From: Verrucomicrobiales bacterium
GTDB lineage: Bacteria > Verrucomicrobiota > Verrucomicrobiia > Limisphaerales > UBA9464
Assembly: GCA_027488845.1 (NCBI GenBank)
Contig: JAIYBC010000057.1
Span: 62,001 to 126,000 of the forward strand
Direction of reading: 5' to 3'
Length of the DNA stretch: 64,000 bases
This document shows positions 61,463 to 64,000 of this stretch, one piece after another. Positions within the stretch are counted from its first letter, which is position 1. The number at the start of each line of letters is the position of its first letter. The notes beneath the pieces were generated by a model that ran no database searches, was not told the origin of the DNA, and saw only the letters and a list, made by a program, of their open reading frames with translations. Position numbers and translations under genes: made by a program.

Positions 61463-63028
61463 CTACTTCTTCAGCAGCGCGAACTCCATGGAGTCCACGA
61501 GCGCCTCGAGCGAGGCGGAGATGATGTTCTCGCTGACGCCGACGGTTCCCCATTCGCGCCTTCCGTCGGTGCTCTGGATCAGCACGCGGGTCTTGGCGCC
61601 GGTGCCGGCGACGCCGTCGAGGATGCGGACCTTGTAGTCGGTCAACGACAGCTTGCGGATCTGCGGGAAGGACTTGGCCAAGGCGGAGCGCAGGGCGCCG
61701 TCGAGGGCGTTCACCGGGCCGTCGCCCTCGGCGACCGTGTGGTGCACCTGGTCGCCGACGCGGACCTTCACGGTGGCCTCGCACACCGCGCCACGGGTGT
61801 CGCCCCGCATCGAGACGTGGTACGAGTCCACGGAGAAGAGCAGTTCCGGGTTGTTGTCCAGGACGCCGCGGATGAGCAGGGCGAGGGAGGCCTCGGCGGC
61901 CTCGTACTCGTAGCCGAGGTTCTCGCGTTCCTTGATCCTGGCGGTGATGGCCTTGGTCTCCGGCTGGTCCGGGGCGAGCTTGAAGCCGAGCTCCGCGGCC
62001 TTCACGAGGATGTTGGTGCGGCCGGACATGTCGCTGACCAGCACGCGGCGGTGGTTGCCGACGGATTCCGGGGCGATGTGCTCGTAGCTGCGGGCGACGC
62101 GTTCGATGGCGTGGACGTGGATGCCGCCCTTGTGGGCGAAGGCGGTCTGGCCGACCCAAGGCTGGCGCGGGTCATGGCGCATGTTCGCGATCTCGTCCAC
62201 GTACTCGGACAGCTCCTTCAGCTTCGGCAGCGACTTCGTGGGGACGCCGCGAAGGCCCATCTTGAACTGCACGAGCGGGATGACGCTGGTGAGGTTGCAG
62301 TTGCCGGTGCGTTCGCCGTAGCCGTTGACGACGCCCTGGATGTGGGTGGCCCCGGCCTCGAGCCCGGCGATGCCGTTGGCCACGCCGAGCCCGCAGTCGT
62401 TGTGGGTGTGGATGCCGATCCGGGTGGTCAGGCGGCCCTTGGCGACCGCGGTGATGCGGGCGATCTCGGACGGCAGGCATCCGCCGTTGGTGTCGCAGAG
62501 GCAGATCACGTCCGCACCCGCCTTCTCCGCCGCCTGCCACGTGGCCAAGGCGTACTCGGGCTCGTCCTTGAACCCGTCGAAGCTGTGCTCGGCGTCGTAC
62601 ACCACCGTCTTCCCGTGGTCCTTCAGGTAGCGGATGGTGTCCGCGATCATGGCGAGGTTCTCGTCGGGCTTCGCGCGGAGCACCTCGGTGACGTGGAGCA
62701 GCCAGGTCTTGCCGACGATGGTGACCACGGGGGTCTCGGCATCCAGCAGCATGCGGATCTGGTCGTCCTGTTCGACTGGGACGCCCTTGCGCCGCGTGAA
62801 GCCGAAGGAGGCGATCCGGGCGTTCCGCCAGCGCCGCTTGGCGGCCTGCTGGAAGAACTCGAGGTCCTTGGGATTGGATCCCGGCCAACCGCCCTCGATG
62901 TAGTGCACGCCGAACTGGTCCAGGCGCTCGGCGATTCGGATCTTGTCGGCGAGGGAGAAGTTGATGCCCTCGCCCTGGGATCCGTCGCGGAGCGTCGTGT
63001 CGTAGATTTCGACCTGCTGTGGCTTCAT
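61463..63028 (-). CDS. cimA: Citramalate synthase
   Basis: 521 residues from the ATG at 63028 (MKPQQVEIYDTTLRDGSQGE). CimA condenses pyruvate with acetyl-CoA to citramalate, the first step of threonine-independent isoleucine synthesis. The family start YDTTLRDGSQGEGINFSLAD and GVHYIEGGWPGSNPKDLEFF mark CimA over isopropylmalate synthase; THNDCGLGVANGIAG and GYGERTGNCNLTSVIPLV complete the barrel, and the C-terminal LeuA-type allosteric domain is at the end (LTDYKVRILDG). An in-frame extension upstream to 63316 runs through a hairpin and is rejected. The gene is preceded by a leader peptide and attenuator-like structure. Confidence 0.92.
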   Translation of the reverse strand: MKPQQVEIYDTTLRDGSQGEGINFSLADKIRIAERLDQFGVHYIEGGWPGSNPKDLEFFQQAAKRRWRNARIASFGFTRRKGVPVEQDDQIRMLLDAETPVVTIVGKTWLLHVTEVLRAKPDENLAMIADTIRYLKDHGKTVVYDAEHSFDGFKDEPEYALATWQAAEKAGADVICLCDTNGGCLPSEIARITAVAKGRLTTRIGIHTHNDCGLGVANGIAGLEAGATHIQGVVNGYGERTGNCNLTSVIPLVQFKMGLRGVPTKSLPKLKELSEYVDEIANMRHDPRQPWVGQTAFAHKGGIHVHAIERVARSYEHIAPESVGNHRRVLVSDMSGRTNILVKAAELGFKLAPDQPETKAITARIKERENLGYEYEAAEASLALLIRGVLDNNPELLFSVDSYHVSMRGDTRGAVCEATVKVRVGDQVHHTVAEGDGPVNALDGALRSALAKSFPQIRKLSLTDYKVRILDGVAGTGAKTRVLIQSTDGRREWGTVGVSENIISASLEALVDSMEFALLKK

Positions 63029-63063
63029 GTGCTTTGTCTTCGATGTTGTCGGCAGTGCCGGTC

Positions 63064-63106
63064 GGGAAAAACGAAAAACCCCGTTCCGGCGGCGGAACGG
63101 GGTTTT
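63064..63106 (-). promoter_or_regulatory. Attenuator (terminator hairpin) in the cimA leader
   Basis: On the minus strand AAAACCCCGTTCCG (63106-63093 side complement) and CGGAACGGGGTTTT form a perfect 14-bp stem with a 4-base loop (63075-63088 and 63093-63106), followed by T-CG-TTTTT. It lies between the leader peptide and cimA. The leader's own GGGTTTCGG (63174-63166) can pair with CCGAAAACCCC (63109-63099), which overlaps one arm of the terminator and gives an antiterminator. Confidence 0.7.
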
Positions 63107-63119
63107 CGGGAAAACTCGT

Positions 63120-63176
63120 TCAACGCCGCGGGACGCGGGGAATAATGATCCGGGAAATGACGGTTCCGAAACCCAT
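63120..63176 (-). CDS. Putative isoleucine-rich leader peptide of cimA
   Basis: 18 residues, MGFGTVISRIIIPRVPRR, then TGA. It has the consecutive codons ATC ATT ATT (Ile-Ile-Ile) plus another Ile and two Val, close to the stop, and sits 13 bases before a strong terminator hairpin and 92 bases before the cimA start. The pattern VIS...IIIP resembles, from memory, the Escherichia coli ilv leader peptide (VISVVVIIIPP). Ribosome stalling at Ile codons would permit an antiterminator. No Shine-Dalgarno sequence is obvious, and the call rests on layout. Confidence 0.65.
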   Translation of the reverse strand: MGFGTVISRIIIPRVPRR

Positions 63177-63396
63177 GCCGATGCCATGGGCCGGACCCCG
63201 GGAATCGGGGACCTGCATCTGGCCAAGGCAGGAGGACTGGTTTGTGGAATCGCGCAACGTGGGCTTCTTGTCGTCCAGGGCGTCGATGGTGGCAAGGTCG
63301 GATTCGCTACGGCCACGCCGGTGTTCGGTGGCCTGGACTCCTTCGGCCCTCCTCGACATCCGCCTCCCGGTCGCGTCCCATTCTGGAGCGTCCAAC

Positions 63397-64000
63397 GTGA
63401 ATCCCTTCCGTTCCATGTTGCTTGCGGCCCTGTTGACCGGAATCCCGTCGGCGGCCGCGGATCCAGCCGATCAGGCGTTTCCGATCGGCGTTCCGGGATC
63501 GTCGACGGAATCCGTGCGCCCCGGTCCGGCGCCGCGGATCCGCATGGAGCGTTCGGGACGGTCCGAATGGCCCATCCGGCTGCGCTTCCGCGACGTCGCG
63601 GAGACCGGCCGTTCCCAGACGCTCCAGCGTTGGATTCCTCCGGGACCGTGGCGGAACGCGGGACTGGTGCCGCCTTCCGGCTCCGGTGTCGACGCCGCGC
63701 TCCCGGTTCCCGACGAGGGGGTGGTTCTCTACCGGTTGGTCGAGTCGACGAACCGCACCGTGGTCCGGCAATGGTTCACCGGAAACCCGGACACGCGCAC
63801 CGCCGTGATCCCGGCGCCGCAATTGGGTGAGCCATGGTTCGTCCGGGGCATCGGCTGGACCCAATGGACGCAGGCCCGGGTGGCCTTCGGCATGGTGGTC
63901 GACGAGAATCCGCTTCAGCAGGTGACCTATCTCTGCCAGAGGCTGCCCGACCGGCCGACACGGATGGAGGCCACCGTCGAATGGCATCCGTACCACAGCA
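63397..64000 (+). CDS. Exported protein of unknown function (partial)
   Basis: The frame is open from a GTG at 63397 (an ATG at 63415 is an alternative) to the window edge, about 201 residues. The start has a signal peptide (NPFRSMLLAALLTGIPSAAA). The body has no recognised domain; visible pieces are PIRLRFRDVAETGRSQTLQR, YRLVESTNRTVVRQWFTGNP and VTYLCQRLPDRPTRMEATVE. The gene is divergent from cimA, and its end is outside the window. Confidence 0.7.
   Translation, partial: MNPFRSMLLAALLTGIPSAAADPADQAFPIGVPGSSTESVRPGPAPRIRMERSGRSEWPIRLRFRDVAETGRSQTLQRWIPPGPWRNAGLVPPSGSGVDAALPVPDEGVVLYRLVESTNRTVVRQWFTGNPDTRTAVIPAPQLGEPWFVRGIGWTQWTQARVAFGMVVDENPLQQVTYLCQRLPDRPTRMEATVEWHPYHS

Noticed and set aside
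63029-63316. In-frame N-terminal extension of cimA by 96 codons
   Set aside because: It would be translated through the leader peptide and the terminator hairpin and has no CimA similarity; the ATG at 63028 gives the canonical start.

Overview
The window is GC-rich, densely coded bacterial chromosome with no phage, insertion sequence, CRISPR array or rRNA. The lineage is inferred to be Verrucomicrobiota, perhaps a Pedosphaera/Limisphaera-like relative. The reasons are three PEP-CTERM proteins, a pseudopilin ending in an H-X9-DG motif, a planctomycete-type cytochrome c domain fused to leucine-rich repeats, a Gram-negative LpxB and two-subunit 2-oxoacid:ferredoxin oxidoreductase genes. No marker gene is present that would fix the genus.

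Layout. 1-2903 (-) is a MoxR / DUF58 / transglutaminase-type membrane operon. 3031-5820 (-) is korAB, with its own promoter, a leader hairpin and a terminator. 6207-9646 holds a DUF2007 protein and a SWIM-SNF2 helicase. 9903-11400 is a tandem pair of PEP-CTERM proteins. 11762-16248 (+) has a membrane-anchored response regulator, a LuxE-LuxC pair and QueD. 16337-19981 (-) has cysteine desulfurase and a glycosidase-like/PHP fusion. 20113-24054 has an SDR, tRNA-Leu(CAG), an FKBP isomerase, HemB and a HAD protein with an altered nucleophile. 24252-28171 has a zinc dehydrogenase, two rhomboid proteins and LpxB. 28391-32579 (+) joins DksA, L33 and S18 variants lacking their usual cysteines to a complete znuA-znuC-znuB-zur operon. 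32611-40805 is mostly housekeeping (CPBP protease, ComF, CysS, FAH-family enzyme, HolA, bifunctional-nuclease-family protein, EamA transporter) plus a third PEP-CTERM protein. 41074-51049 has CheX, a TatD-family hydrolase, a methyltransferase, PhoH, ChrA-LarE, a PIG-L deacetylase, a pseudopilin, RNase HII and YraN. 51156-61133 has a LysR regulator, a cytochrome-LRR protein, a DUF11 protein with a probable outer-membrane partner, a divergent Hsp70, a zinc-ribbon membrane protein and a TPR lipoprotein. The window ends with tRNA-Leu(UAG), citramalate synthase and the start of a secreted protein.

The most interesting signals are regulatory. Upstream of citramalate synthase an 18-codon frame with three consecutive Ile codons stops 13 bases before a perfect 14-bp stem followed by U-tracts, which is the layout of a ribosome-mediated isoleucine attenuator. 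The zinc region reads like a zinc-economy island, with a palindrome upstream of znuA as candidate Zur operator. Several intergenic gaps (51.06-51.15 kb, 55.68-55.76 kb, 44.11-44.13 kb) carry short degenerate arrays with exact 7-, 8- or 9-base periods.
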